A stretch of DNA of 64,000 nucleotides from positions 1-64,000 of the forward strand of contig NZ_QOCW01000027.1 of NCBI RefSeq assembly GCF_003318295.1. Reading direction: 5' to 3'. Source of the DNA: Bacillus taeanensis (lineage in GTDB: Bacteria > Bacillota > Bacilli > Bacillales > UBA6769). The notes beneath the pieces were generated by a model. That model was not told the DNA's origin. It was given only the letters and a program-made list of their open reading frames with translations, and did not search any database. Below, one piece after another: positions 19,012 to 27,506 of the stretch. Both the position numbers and the translations under genes were made by a program. Every line of letters starts with the position of its first letter. Position 1 is the first letter of the stretch.

Positions 19012-20169
19012 ATGAAGTGGATCGTCATGAAAGCTCTGCTCCTTATTTGTTTATTAATTGGTTTAACAGGATGTTGGAACAGTAGGGAATTAACCGATTT
19101 TGGTTTTATAATGGGCGTGAGTTTAGATCAAACAGAAGAAGGAAGCATTGAAATAAACGCGCAAGTCTATTCACCATTAGAAACGATAGGAGGAACAGGG
19201 AGCAGCGATAAACCGGCATATACCAATGTTAAAACGGTAAGTAAAAGTGTTTTTGACGGAATTCGTGATTTAACTAAATATTTAGGACGTAAAGCCCAGT
19301 GGAGCCATATGAGGGTTATTTTAATTGAGGAACAGTTTGCTAAGGAACACGATATAGGAGAAATTCTTGACTTCTTTTATCGTGATCATGAAGTACGGCT
19401 TACTTCGCTTGTTATCATTACGGAGGGAAAAGCTGCTGATTACTGGAAGTATGAACCGTTTATCGAGCGAACAATGAGCCAGCAATTAAGGACGATGATA
19501 GAAAGCGCGTTTAATGCTTCTGGAAAGACAATAAGTGCCCTTCTGTTAGATATCGCGATGCAGTTAAACAGTAAGGTAAAAGCTACATTGATTCCGTATA
19601 TTAAAACAACGGATGAACAACCAACAATGACATATAGCAGTGGTACTGCTGTTATTAGTCAAGGGAAAATGGTTGATTATCTAACACCAAGCGATGTTCA
19701 GAGCGTTTTGATGTTAACAGATAAATTTAAAGGAGGGACTATTGAGTTTTCCTGTATGGATAAAGAAATTGAAAAAAAGGAATCATTAGAAACGTTATCT
19801 GTTCAAACGAAAGTATCTCCTAAATTTACCGATAATCCCCCAACTATTAAAATGTTGACCAAAATAGAGGGGATGGCTGGTGAACTAAGCTGTACTTCAA
19901 TAACAACTAAAGAAGACCTAAAACAATTGGAAAAACATATTGAGCAGCAAGTAAAAGAGAAGCTGGAAGAAGTAATCAAACGTTTACAGGAAAAGAAAGT
20001 TGATATAATCGGTATCGGAAACAAACTTTATCAACAGGATCCTGCCTTGTGGAAAAATTGGGAGAAAGATTGGGATAACATTTTTGCTAATATTCAATTT
20101 GGAATAGATGTTGAAGTTACTGTTAAAGGGACAGGCATGCTGCTTGGTGAAAAAGTAACGGAGGAATAA
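19012..20169 (+). CDS. Spore germinant receptor C subunit (Ger(x)C family lipoprotein)
   Basis: This 385-residue lipoprotein has lipobox LTGC (Cys21) followed by WNSRELTDFGFIMGVSLD, the signature start of GerC proteins. The C-terminal third is a charged helical region. It is tethered to the outer face of the spore inner membrane and is needed for receptor function. It lies 25 bases after the A subunit and 3 bases before the small D gene. Confidence 0.95.
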   Translation: MKWIVMKALLLICLLIGLTGCWNSRELTDFGFIMGVSLDQTEEGSIEINAQVYSPLETIGGTGSSDKPAYTNVKTVSKSVFDGIRDLTKYLGRKAQWSHMRVILIEEQFAKEHDIGEILDFFYRDHEVRLTSLVIITEGKAADYWKYEPFIERTMSQQLRTMIESAFNASGKTISALLLDIAMQLNSKVKATLIPYIKTTDEQPTMTYSSGTAVISQGKMVDYLTPSDVQSVLMLTDKFKGGTIEFSCMDKEIEKKESLETLSVQTKVSPKFTDNPPTIKMLTKIEGMAGELSCTSITTKEDLKQLEKHIEQQVKEKLEEVIKRLQEKKVDIIGIGNKLYQQDPALWKNWEKDWDNIFANIQFGIDVEVTVKGTGMLLGEKVTEE

Positions 20170-20172
20170 CTG

Positions 20173-20415
20173 TTGTTTGAAAAAGTGCTTTTTCTCGTTA
20201 TCTTATACTTTGGAATGTTGTGCTATGATCTTCCGAAATTAAAACAAAAAAATCGTCCGGAACGTATCGTTTATGCCATGCTGATGGTTCCGTTACTTTA
20301 CTTAAGTCTCATTTATGTGCTCGATTTAGCATGGCCAACACCTAATAAGCTCGTGGACTTCTTTTTTTCAAAGCCGGCACAGAAAATTGTTGAAATCATA
20401 AAAGTCACGATGTAA
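20173..20415 (+). CDS. Small two-helix membrane protein, probable receptor D subunit
   Basis: This 80-residue protein has two hydrophobic helices (residues 4-17 and 36-55) separated by a basic loop KLKQKNRPERIVYA. Small two-helix D subunits are known for several ger operons and modulate receptor activity. The start is TTG 20173, with GGAGG in the end of the C gene about 10 bases upstream. Assignment rests on size, topology and its place between C and B. Confidence 0.75.
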   Translation: MFEKVLFLVILYFGMLCYDLPKLKQKNRPERIVYAMLMVPLLYLSLIYVLDLAWPTPNKLVDFFFSKPAQKIVEIIKVTM

Positions 20416-20502
20416 GCAAGCTGGATACGTCAATAACGTGGAAACGAAGAAGTAAGTGAGATGTGGAAGCTATGGTTTCTTATCCAAAAGGAGCGGTTAA
20501 AA

Positions 20503-21618
20503 ATGAAGAAGGAAAAAACGATAAGTTCTGGACAAATGGCCTGTTTATTTCTCTCTTTTATACTTGGCTCAGCAATTATTAATATTCCACAACCTTTAGT
20601 ACAGGCGGCTAATAATGGAGCATGGCTGTCCGTCATTATAGCAAATGGACTTGCAATGTTTTTATTAGCATGTGTCTTTTATTTGTATCACAAAAACCCT
20701 AATTTTAATTTAATTGATTGCAGTCAAAAGATGCTTGGAAAATGGATCACTTTAGGTATTTTCATTCCAATTTTATTCTTACTTTTTTTAAACCTTTCTT
20801 ATATTGTTATTGATATAGGGGGTTTTTTTGCAAATGCAATGATGAGGGAAACACCTGTTTATGTTTTTCATGTTCTCATTTTATTCGTTGCAGCGCTAAC
20901 AGCAAAAGCTGGTATCGAAGTAATGGCTAGAATGTTTGTTGTGCTTTTATCTTATGTCATTCTTTTTTCAGTTATAGTACTAGTATTGGCTCTGCCATAT
21001 TATCATGTGGAGAATCTCCTGCCTGTTTTTCCAGAAGGAGTGAAACCAGTTGTTCACGGTACATATATCACGTTTAGTTTCCCGTATTCTGAACTAGTTC
21101 TTTTTTCGCTTTTGCTGCCATTTGTACACAAGGAAAAGGAAAAATCATTGAAAAAAAAGATGTTTTTAGTTCTTGTGATCCACGAGTTTTTGTTAATTAG
21201 TGCTATTCTTTGTACGATTATGGCTTTAGGATCGCTCGCAGGTACTCTTAAATTTTCACTGTTTCAACTAGCGCGTTTAATTAATATAAGGGAGATTATT
21301 ACAAGAATTGAGTCTTTTATTGGAATTGCCTTAATTGTTGGTTCCTATATGAAAACGACCATTATGCTGTTCATATTGAAAGAGACACTAGTGAAAGTGT
21401 TCAAATTGAAGGATGACCGGATTATTATTTTTCCTGTTGCGTTTACATCCCTGCTTCTTACACTGACGATGTATGAGACTGACATCGAGTTTGGGGAAGC
21501 TGTATTCATTGTTTGGCCGCTGTTTATTATGACTGTTGTTGTTCTTCCTTTTCTTATTATTACAGCTATCGCCCTTTTCAGAGGGAAGAAGATCGAAACA
21601 AATCATGATAGCTATTAG
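20503..21618 (+). CDS. Spore germinant receptor B subunit (GerB/GerKB permease family)
   Basis: This 371-residue protein with ten membrane helices belongs to the amino-acid/polyamine/organocation-like spore germination permeases. It is thought to hold the germinant site. Family features include ISSGQMACLFLSFILGSAI at the start and ISxREIITRIESFIGIALIVG. The start is ATG 20503 with AAAGGAGCGG 7 bases upstream; an in-frame ATG at 20461 lacks an SD. It completes the A-C-D-B operon. Confidence 0.93.
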   Translation: MKKEKTISSGQMACLFLSFILGSAIINIPQPLVQAANNGAWLSVIIANGLAMFLLACVFYLYHKNPNFNLIDCSQKMLGKWITLGIFIPILFLLFLNLSYIVIDIGGFFANAMMRETPVYVFHVLILFVAALTAKAGIEVMARMFVVLLSYVILFSVIVLVLALPYYHVENLLPVFPEGVKPVVHGTYITFSFPYSELVLFSLLLPFVHKEKEKSLKKKMFLVLVIHEFLLISAILCTIMALGSLAGTLKFSLFQLARLINIREIITRIESFIGIALIVGSYMKTTIMLFILKETLVKVFKLKDDRIIIFPVAFTSLLLTLTMYETDIEFGEAVFIVWPLFIMTVVVLPFLIITAIALFRGKKIETNHDSY

Positions 21619-21707
21619 CTAAGCTAGTGTTTCTTATTAAAATGATGCAAGTTTTTAATAGTGCTTTTCTTTTTCAGAGAGTTAAATATTTGTTTTCTAA
21701 CTTACAG

Positions 21708-21790
21708 TTATATTATGGTGAATATTGCCATTATAAGGGCAACTGCGGCACCATCTTTGCTGACAGTTCGACAGCCGCCGCTGCTCCTTA
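21708..21790 (-). pseudogene. Possible decayed YjcZ-type small spore protein
   Basis: A minus-strand frame reads SSGGCRTVSKDGAAVALIM then AIFTII before TAA. The Gly-rich start followed by a hydrophobic ALI-type helix resembles YjcZ-family sporulation peptides, and AAGGAG lies just upstream. No start codon is present and the helix ends early, so it is at best a remnant. Confidence 0.3.
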
Positions 21791-21812
21791 TTTTCTCTAC
21801 ATACGAATATAG

Positions 21813-21995
21813 CTAGGAAATCTCTAGAATTCCAGATAAGCTGATCGATAATATCTTTTCTTGTTGATCTTTTAAAAAGATAGTTTGTTCGGCTAAATTA
21901 AGTTTAAGAATATGGCCTTTACATTTTTGTGAGATACCATCTTTATAATAGTTAATTGTAACTAAGCGTTTTTCTGTTAATCCTTTTAAAATCAT
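21813..21995 (-). CDS. Short YolD-like protein
   Basis: This 60-residue protein has the sequence pattern of the C-terminal half of YolD-like proteins (VTINYYKDGISQKCKGHILKL ... LSGILEIS). AAAGGAGA lies 8 bases before the ATG. YolD-like proteins often accompany UvrX/Y-family polymerases, but none is here. It may be a truncated or minimal family member. A weak cre-like palindrome (GTAAGCGCTTAAC on the minus strand, near 22100-22112) lies upstream. Confidence 0.6.
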   Translation of the reverse strand: MILKGLTEKRLVTINYYKDGISQKCKGHILKLNLAEQTIFLKDQQEKILSISLSGILEIS

Positions 21996-22167
21996 AGCGT
22001 GTTTCTCCTTTGATGAAATGATTTATTTTTAAATGAATTTTTTTATAAATTGATAAGACTGGCTTTTTATCTTTCATAAAGTTAAAAATTTATTTAAGTT
22101 AAGCGCTTACCCTTTTGTTATTAAGGATAGTATACGCTTACATTTGCAGTTATGTCAATATAAAAAA

Positions 22168-22229
22168 GGGGTCTGACCCCACAAAAAGACATTAACCCTA
22201 AAATGTCCACATGAAGAGGACGTTTTGGG
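22168..22229 (+). repeat. REP-like element, copy 5 of 12
   Basis: GGGGTCTGACCCC head, ACAAAAAGACA linker (one change), CCCTAAAATGTCC / GGACGTTTTGGG stem. Confidence 0.85.
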
Positions 22230-22258
22230 AAAGCGGTAAATCACTTCGTACCACGGCA

Positions 22259-22549
22259 TTAAGGTGTTAAATAGTCTTTCATTTCCCCTGTTTTCGGGTT
22301 TACAACATACCAGCCTCGGGTTGCGGTTTGGTTGTCGACGATATCATAGACATGGATTAAATACTCCCCATTGACGCTGTGATCGTATTCCACATGAACG
22401 CTCTTGTTGTTCGTTAGCCCCAGCTTATAGCGGACAAGCTGCTCAGCTTCTATTTTTGTAAGTGTTCTTCCTTGGTCGCCATTGCCGAGATTGATTAATT
22501 TTAAATGTTTGTAATCCTTCCAAACATTTTTGTGAGGCGTTTGTCATCC
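22259..22549 (-). CDS. Small PepSY-like domain protein, probably a gene remnant
   Basis: I read a 96-codon open frame from ATG 22549 to TAA 22259. The last ~65 residues (KIEAEQLVRYKLGL, VHVEYDHSVNGEYLIHVYDI, RGWYVVNPKTGEM) look like the C-terminal PepSY-like repeat found at the end of Bacillus lipoproteins. The N-terminus (MTNASQKCLEGLQTFKKL) has no signal peptide, so the rest of such a protein appears lost. AAGGGG is the only SD-like signal. It may be a functional small protein or a domain fossil; no function can be given. Confidence 0.5.
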
Positions 22550-22670
22550 AATTCCCCTTTTTACTATTACATTATTCAGGAAGGATTTCGATATTCAATG
22601 GCGATTAAAAGCTTTTTTTGGTCTAAGTGTAAGGATCAGTTTTAGCTGTTTTAAAATAAGTAAAAATAAA

Positions 22671-22701
22671 AATGCTTGGGATTCGTACGATCCCAAGCAT
22701 C
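22671..22701 (-). terminator. Terminator of the HPr-like small-gene unit
   Basis: ATGCTTGGGAT-tcgtacg-ATCCCAAGCAT stem; on the minus strand it is followed by TTTTTATTTTTA. Confidence 0.85.
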
Positions 22702-22735
22702 ATGTCATCCTTTTATAAAAAATTTGAAGTAGGTC

Positions 22736-22984
22736 CTAACATTCAATACAAATTTGTTTTAACGTTTCTAACGCTTGTTCAGAATCTGTTCCTTTTGCGC
22801 GTAAACGAATTTGTCCAGTTATACCGTTTAACGCAGCGGCACTTAAGATACTTTTCGCATTAATTAATTTTTGGTCCAGCACAATTAAAATATAGCTGTC
22901 AAACTGATTTGCTTTTGAAACAAGTTTTAAGATTTTCTGATGATCAAAATGTTTCGTCATTAAACACGGGGTCGTTAATTCCAT
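22736..22984 (-). CDS. HPr-family protein lacking the canonical phospho-histidine motif
   Basis: This 82-residue protein aligns with HPr/Crh: LVSKANQFDSYILIVLDQK corresponds to the helix and strand after the active site, INAKSILSAA corresponds to the regulatory Ser46 loop, and GTDSEQALETLKQI to the last helix. The usual GIHARP motif is absent; the region reads MTKHFDHQKIL, so His15 is shifted or replaced by Asp. It is unlikely to act in PTS phosphotransfer and may be a Crh-like regulator or a structural HPr homologue. GGAAGGCGATTG precedes the ATG. It ends a unit of three small genes. Confidence 0.65.
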   Translation of the reverse strand: MELTTPCLMTKHFDHQKILKLVSKANQFDSYILIVLDQKLINAKSILSAAALNGITGQIRLRAKGTDSEQALETLKQICIEC

Positions 22985-23025
22985 TACAATCGCCTTCCTT
23001 TACGATTTAATTAAATGGGATTAAA

Positions 23026-23172
23026 CTATTTTCCGATATATTTTGTTAAAGCGATAATGAGCATCCATTTTTCTTCACAATGTTCATCTTGAAACTCGCT
23101 TATTAATTTTCTAATTTTCTTAATTAACCATTCTTGATCAATTGGTGAATCTAATTTAATGAAATAACTCAT
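23026..23172 (-). CDS. 48-residue protein of unknown function
   Basis: The frame runs from ATG 23172 to TAG 23026 and encodes MSYFIKLDSPIDQEWLIKK then a charged helix (IRKLISEFQDEHCEEKWMLIIALTKYIGK split by one Cys). It sits 3 bases after the stop of the gene at 23176-23427 and 41 bases before the HPr-like gene, all on the minus strand. Codon pattern and tight packing support a real gene. AAAGGA lies about 13 bases upstream. The family is not recognised. Confidence 0.6.
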   Translation of the reverse strand: MSYFIKLDSPIDQEWLIKKIRKLISEFQDEHCEEKWMLIIALTKYIGK

Positions 23173-23175
23173 TGT

Positions 23176-23427
23176 TTAGATGAATCCTTTCTCACAGTCT
23201 CTATGGTGAAGATAGCTTATTCCGCATGCAGTGCAGTAAACTTCTTTCCGCCAAAAGTCACTAAAGGAATATCTGTGTTTGGGCTGTTTCATATTGAAAA
23301 TTTCATCAGCAATTACCTGCATTTTCAAAAATGAAGCAAGAGGAGAGAGGTTGGAAGGGACGTCAGTAATGGTGACTTTCGTGCCGCTTCCATGATGAAT
23401 TTCATAAGAAGTTAAACTTTCCATCAT
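23176..23427 (-). CDS. 83-residue protein with a Cys/His cluster, unknown function
   Basis: The C-terminal part reads YCTACGISYLHHRDCEKG, a possible metal-binding or treble-clef-like cluster (C-x2-C, HH, C). The rest (TVxITDVPSNLSPLASFLKMQVIADEIF) is a mixed helix/strand domain. AAAAGGAG lies 8 bases before the ATG. It is the first gene of a three-gene small-protein unit ending with the HPr-like gene, and an inverted repeat at 23460 marks its promoter region. Family not recognised. Confidence 0.6.
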   Translation of the reverse strand: MMESLTSYEIHHGSGTKVTITDVPSNLSPLASFLKMQVIADEIFNMKQPKHRYSFSDFWRKEVYCTACGISYLHHRDCEKGFI

Positions 23428-23459
23428 AAAGCACTCCTTTTAATCGTAATGGTTTCACC

Positions 23460-23483
23460 TTACATTTTACACCTTTAATGTAA
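23460..23483. promoter_or_regulatory. Inverted repeat before the small-gene unit
   Basis: TTACATT and AATGTAA are separated by ten bases, 33 bases before the ATG at 23427 (minus strand). A candidate operator; no regulator family is recognised. Confidence 0.35.
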
Positions 23484-23753
23484 ATCCATCGTTAAGGTTG
23501 TGTTACAAATAAATATTAAAAATTTGGATAGGAAGGATGTTCGGTGCTTAGAAGAAATGTTAAAAGGATTTTTAGTTTTTTATGAAAAGGACTAGACAAA
23601 TGAATAAGGGAATAATAACGAGGGGGTTTGATGTATTTTTTTGGAGGAAATCTAACAAAATATAGGTATTTAGAGTAAAAATGGAATTTATTTTGGTGAT
23701 GTAAGTTTATTTTAACAGAAAAACATCCTCATAAACGTACTCAATGGAATGTT

Positions 23754-23990
23754 TTATAACATGTAAATGATTTGAATGTTATCTTCTTTTAAAAACGTGA
23801 GCACTTCTACTTTTACCAAAGAGGCGTCTGACCCCGCAAAAAGACATTCACCCGAAAATGTCCACGTGGAAAGGACGTTTATTCGTAATGGCCGCTTATA
23901 GAGTGAAAATCGCTTCTTCTCGCATAATATCTTCTTTAATCGCTTAACATAAAACTGTCTTTTATGATCATTTATTTTATCAGTATACAA
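23754..23990 (-). pseudogene. Small gene interrupted by a REP-like element
   Basis: A 78-codon frame has a natural-looking start (DKINDHKRQFYVKRLKKIL) and end (LVKVEVLTFLKEDNIQIIYML), but the middle (about 23821-23882) is a REP-like element read backwards. No SD is obvious. The simplest reading is a small gene into which the element inserted without breaking the frame. Expression is unknown. Confidence 0.35.
23821..23882 (+). repeat. REP-like element, copy 6 of 12
   Basis: Head degenerate on the left (GAGGCGTCTGACCCC); linker GCAAAAAGACA and AAAATGTCC-ACGTGGAA-AGGACG are intact. Confidence 0.8.
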
Positions 23991-24011
23991 GCGATGAAGG
24001 AGTAGGTAAAA

Positions 24012-25667
24012 ATGGATAAACAGCGATTAATTGATTGGCCGACGTTTTTAGGGGCGGTTATTTTACTATTAGCGGTAACGGTTCCACTTGTCGTATTTCC
24101 TGAACGAGGCAAGGAAGTTGTGGATGCCGCCAATGTGTTTGTGACAACAAATTTTGGTGTTCTTTATTTGCTTGTAGGACTAGGGATTTTCTTTTTTCTC
24201 GTGTATGTGGCGTTTAGTGATAACGGCAGAGTAAAGTTAGGGGAAAAAGGTGAGCGTCCGCAGTTTAATAATTTTTCTTGGGCAGGGATGCTGTTTTGCG
24301 CAGGAATCGGTTCTAGTATTTTATATTGGGGAACAATTGAGTGGGCGTATTATTTTCAAGGTCCGCCGTTTGGGATTCAGCCGGGGACAAGAGAGGCGAT
24401 TGCGTGGGCAAGTACGTACGGTATTTTTCACTGGGGTCCGATTGCGTGGGCGATTTATACCCTGCCGGCGCTTCCGATCGCTTATTTTTACTATGTAAGA
24501 AAAAAGCCAGTTCTCAAAGTAAGTGAAGCAACACGTCCGTTAATTGGCCGTCTTGCTGATGGACCGCTCGGAACGATTATTGATGTTTTATTTATGTTTG
24601 GCTTAATCGGCGGTGCTGGTACGACGCTTGCGCTTGGAACGCCGATGATCGCAGAAGGTGTCCACAGCTTAACAGGCATTGAACCGAACATGGTACTAAA
24701 AACAGTTATTTTAGCGATCGTCACAGCTGTTTTTGCGATTAGCGCATATTCAGGACTTAAAAAAGGAATTAAAGTGTTAAGTGATGTGAATTTATGGCTG
24801 TCGATTTTCCTATTAGCATTTGTGTTTATATTAGGACCAACCCGCTTTATTACCGAAACAACGACAAACAGCATCGGGCTTTTGTTAGATAACTTTTTTC
24901 ATATGAGTACGTGGACAGAGCCGTTTAATGCGCTCGGACCGTATGAGCGGACTGGTTTTCCGGAATCATGGACTGTTTTCTATTGGGCATGGTGGCTTGT
25001 ATATGCCCCGTTTGTTGGCTTGTTTATCGCAAAAATTTCACGCGGCCGCACGATTCGGCAAATGATTATCGGCACGATGTTTTACGGGACATTTGGATGC
25101 TTATTGTTCTTTGGAATTATGGGCAACTACGGTATGCACCTGCAGTTAACCGGGCAGTATGATGTCATTAATGTATTAAATACAACCGGAGCACCGCAGG
25201 CCATTATCGGAATTATTAGCCAGCTCCCGCTTGGAGCGTTAATGATCTTTATTTTTACAATTTTAGCGATTATTTTCCTAGCGACAACGTTTGATTCCAG
25301 TTCCTATATTTTAGCGTCGGTTGTTCAAAAAACGGTTGAAGATGAACCACAGCGCTGGAATCGTTTATTTTGGGCATTTGCACTTTGCTTAATGCCGCTC
25401 GTCTTAATGTTTATCGGCGGACTGGGAACACTGCAAACCGCAAGTATTGTCGGCGGCTTTCCGCTTTTATTCATTATGATTATGCTCGGCTGGTCATTTA
25501 TGAAAGCATCAACAAGTGATATTCAAGCATCTGAGCAGTACAAACCAAAAACGATTAACTTAAATTACAAAAAAATTCTTGAACGCTTGAAACGACGAAA
25601 GCGGGAAGAAAAAGATCATCAATTAGGACCGGTTGATGCTCACTTTGAAGGCAATAAAAATAAATAA
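24012..25667 (+). CDS. BCCT-family transporter (glycine betaine/carnitine/choline type)
   Basis: This 551-residue secondary transporter with about twelve membrane helices imports quaternary ammonium compounds for osmoprotection. The family signature WTVFYWAWWLVYAPFVGLF with following SRGRTIRQ is clear, and the aromatic-rich SSILYWGTIEWAYYF matches the substrate region. The C-terminal tail is charged (LERLKRRKREEKDHQ), as in OpuD/BetP-like osmosensing members. AGGAGTAGG precedes the ATG. It is monocistronic, with a strong terminator. Confidence 0.93.
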   Translation: MDKQRLIDWPTFLGAVILLLAVTVPLVVFPERGKEVVDAANVFVTTNFGVLYLLVGLGIFFFLVYVAFSDNGRVKLGEKGERPQFNNFSWAGMLFCAGIGSSILYWGTIEWAYYFQGPPFGIQPGTREAIAWASTYGIFHWGPIAWAIYTLPALPIAYFYYVRKKPVLKVSEATRPLIGRLADGPLGTIIDVLFMFGLIGGAGTTLALGTPMIAEGVHSLTGIEPNMVLKTVILAIVTAVFAISAYSGLKKGIKVLSDVNLWLSIFLLAFVFILGPTRFITETTTNSIGLLLDNFFHMSTWTEPFNALGPYERTGFPESWTVFYWAWWLVYAPFVGLFIAKISRGRTIRQMIIGTMFYGTFGCLLFFGIMGNYGMHLQLTGQYDVINVLNTTGAPQAIIGIISQLPLGALMIFIFTILAIIFLATTFDSSSYILASVVQKTVEDEPQRWNRLFWAFALCLMPLVLMFIGGLGTLQTASIVGGFPLLFIMIMLGWSFMKASTSDIQASEQYKPKTINLNYKKILERLKRRKREEKDHQLGPVDAHFEGNKNK

Positions 25668-25670
25668 GTA

Positions 25671-25716
25671 TAAGAGGTTGTCTTAACAGGGTAGAACCTA
25701 GCGAGACAGCCTCTTA
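25671..25716 (+). terminator. Terminator of the BCCT gene
   Basis: TAAGAGGTTGTCT / AGACAGCCTCTTA stem with a 20-base loop. Confidence 0.7.
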
Positions 25717-25772
25717 TCTGTATAACTGATTTAGAATAGGAAAGAATGAAGGAATATGTAAGGTTTTCTAAT

Positions 25773-26223
25773 CTATCATTTTTGGAAAGAGTACCCCTTC
25801 CTCAAGGAATGTGAAGGGCGATAGCCCAATAAGTAGGGAGGGGGTGAATTTCCATCATTTATTACGAACACAAGTACGTAATAAATGATATAATAATAGT
25901 TGTACATCCTTGTACATCCTTGTACATGCTCATTGAAAACTGAACATATAAGGTTGTAGCAGGAAAAGACGCTCTGCTGCGTAAAATGTTCAAGCCTAGA
26001 GAAGCCGAAGATGCGTGATACATGACTAGCACAACGTGTGAAAATGGTGCAGTAGGCTTATTAAAAGAAGTCCCAAAGGCAAGAACGATGGGATAGAGGA
26101 GTTGGGCGTATTTAGACCGCCAATGTGTCAACTCCACTAACGTTAAGCGTTCAGAAATGTTCGATACGTTAGAAACCCCCACTTCAAATTTTCGCTAGAA
26201 AATTAAGTGGCGGGAGTATTCAT
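25773..26223 (+). mobile_element. Transposase-less IS200/IS605-like element, copy 2
   Basis: Inverted, ~95% identical copy of 11778-12227. In order: CCCCTTCCTC...GGGAGGGGG hairpin (25791-25845), palindrome ATCATTTATTACG / CGTAATAAATGAT, TTGTACATCC tandem repeats near 25899-25930, a structured non-coding middle, and a terminal hairpin CCCCCACTTC...AAGTGGCGGG ending at TTCAT 26219-26223. Flanks differ from copy 1, so the two result from separate insertions. No transposase frame is present. The 3' half may be transcribed as an orphan guide-RNA-like molecule (inference). Confidence 0.7.
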
Positions 26224-26280
26224 AAAGATAGCCCTCAGTAACTCATAAAAGCATATAAATGAGGGAGAGATCATGAAAAA

Positions 26281-27372
26281 ATGCAAACCGCAAAAATATC
26301 TCCTTTTCAATTATTTACATTAATCGTCTTTTTTGAAATCGGTACAACCGTGATGTTTCCGTTAGGAGCAGGCGCAAAACAAGCGGCATGGATCACAATT
26401 TTACTTGGAATGGCAGGCGGCGTGCCGCTTCTTTTCATGTATCATTATTTATTTCAAAACTATCCTAATATGCCGCTTACTGAATATATGAAAGACATTT
26501 TCGGGAAATTTGTTGGGACGTTTGTTGGCATTCTTTATATGCTTTATTTTTTATACGGTGCGGCTCGAGATGTGAGAGATGGGATGGAATTATTAACACT
26601 CTACTATATGGGAACACCTATTTCGGTACTGGGTTTTCTCTTAATGGCCGTCATTTTATATGGAATCTATAAAGGAATTGAAGTGTTGTGCCGTACGAGT
26701 GAAGCGTTTTTTATTTATTTAATTGGTACAGGCGTGCTGTTTGTCATTCTTGTTATGGGTTCAGGAATTGTCCATACAGATCGGCTTTTTCCTATTTTAG
26801 AACCTGATTGGAAGACAATTATTGGTACAGCTTTTAAAGAAACATGGATGGCGCCGTTTGGGGAAATGATTTGTTTTACAATGATTTTTCATTATTTAAC
26901 AAACAAAAAATTACAGCTGCAAGTTTCAATGAGTGCTGTGATTCTGAGCGGTTTGGTTTTAGCATTTATTCACGGTCTGACAATTACGGTTTTAGGGGCA
27001 AACATAAGAGGGGAAAAAATTTCGCCGCTTTTAGAAATGAATAAATTGATTGATATTGGCGATTTTATTCAGCGGTTAGACTCGTTTTTTATGGTCTGGC
27101 TCATTGTGAACGATTTTTTTAAAATTAGTGTCTTTATGTATGCAGCAATTCTTGCGGGAAGCACGATTTTTCATGTCTCAAAAAAAATTCTTATTCTTCC
27201 ATTTGGAGCAGCTGTGGTCATCACTTCTATTTATTTCGCCCCAAACTACGGCGCACACATGAAGCAAAGTTTTGTTGTTCTTCAATATGTGTATCCTGTC
27301 TTTGCGGCTTATATCCCTTTTTTATTATGTATTGTCTTGTTTATCCGAAAAAAAGTAAATAAAAAGCGGTAA
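26281..27372 (+). CDS. Solitary GerB-type spore germination permease, 1
   Basis: This 363-residue, ten-helix protein has the GerB-type start (AKISPFQLFTLIVFFEIGTTVMF) and the conserved IDIGDFIQRLDSFFMVWLIV near residue 255. No A or C subunit is adjacent. Just upstream, ATG AAA AAA at 26273 would give the usual MKK-start but is out of frame by one base in an A-run. The nearest SD (GGGAGAG) suits that ATG better than the one at 26281. The start is therefore uncertain, and a one-base deletion or sequencing error is possible. Confidence 0.8.
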   Translation: MQTAKISPFQLFTLIVFFEIGTTVMFPLGAGAKQAAWITILLGMAGGVPLLFMYHYLFQNYPNMPLTEYMKDIFGKFVGTFVGILYMLYFLYGAARDVRDGMELLTLYYMGTPISVLGFLLMAVILYGIYKGIEVLCRTSEAFFIYLIGTGVLFVILVMGSGIVHTDRLFPILEPDWKTIIGTAFKETWMAPFGEMICFTMIFHYLTNKKLQLQVSMSAVILSGLVLAFIHGLTITVLGANIRGEKISPLLEMNKLIDIGDFIQRLDSFFMVWLIVNDFFKISVFMYAAILAGSTIFHVSKKILILPFGAAVVITSIYFAPNYGAHMKQSFVVLQYVYPVFAAYIPFLLCIVLFIRKKVNKKR

Positions 27373-27410
27373 GAAGCAGTTCTTATCGTTTTTTGTTTTT
27401 TTTCTGTCAT
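27370..27410 (+). terminator. Terminator after GerB-type gene 1
   Basis: GTAAGAA-GCAG-TTCTTAT stem followed by CGTTTTTTGTTTTTTTT. Confidence 0.75.
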
Positions 27411-27506
27411 TATTCGTATAAAACGAAAAACCTTTTGTTTAAAAGTAATCAAAATGTAAATAATAGTAATTAAAGATAAAAGAAAATGATAAGCAGGGGG
27501 AAGACT

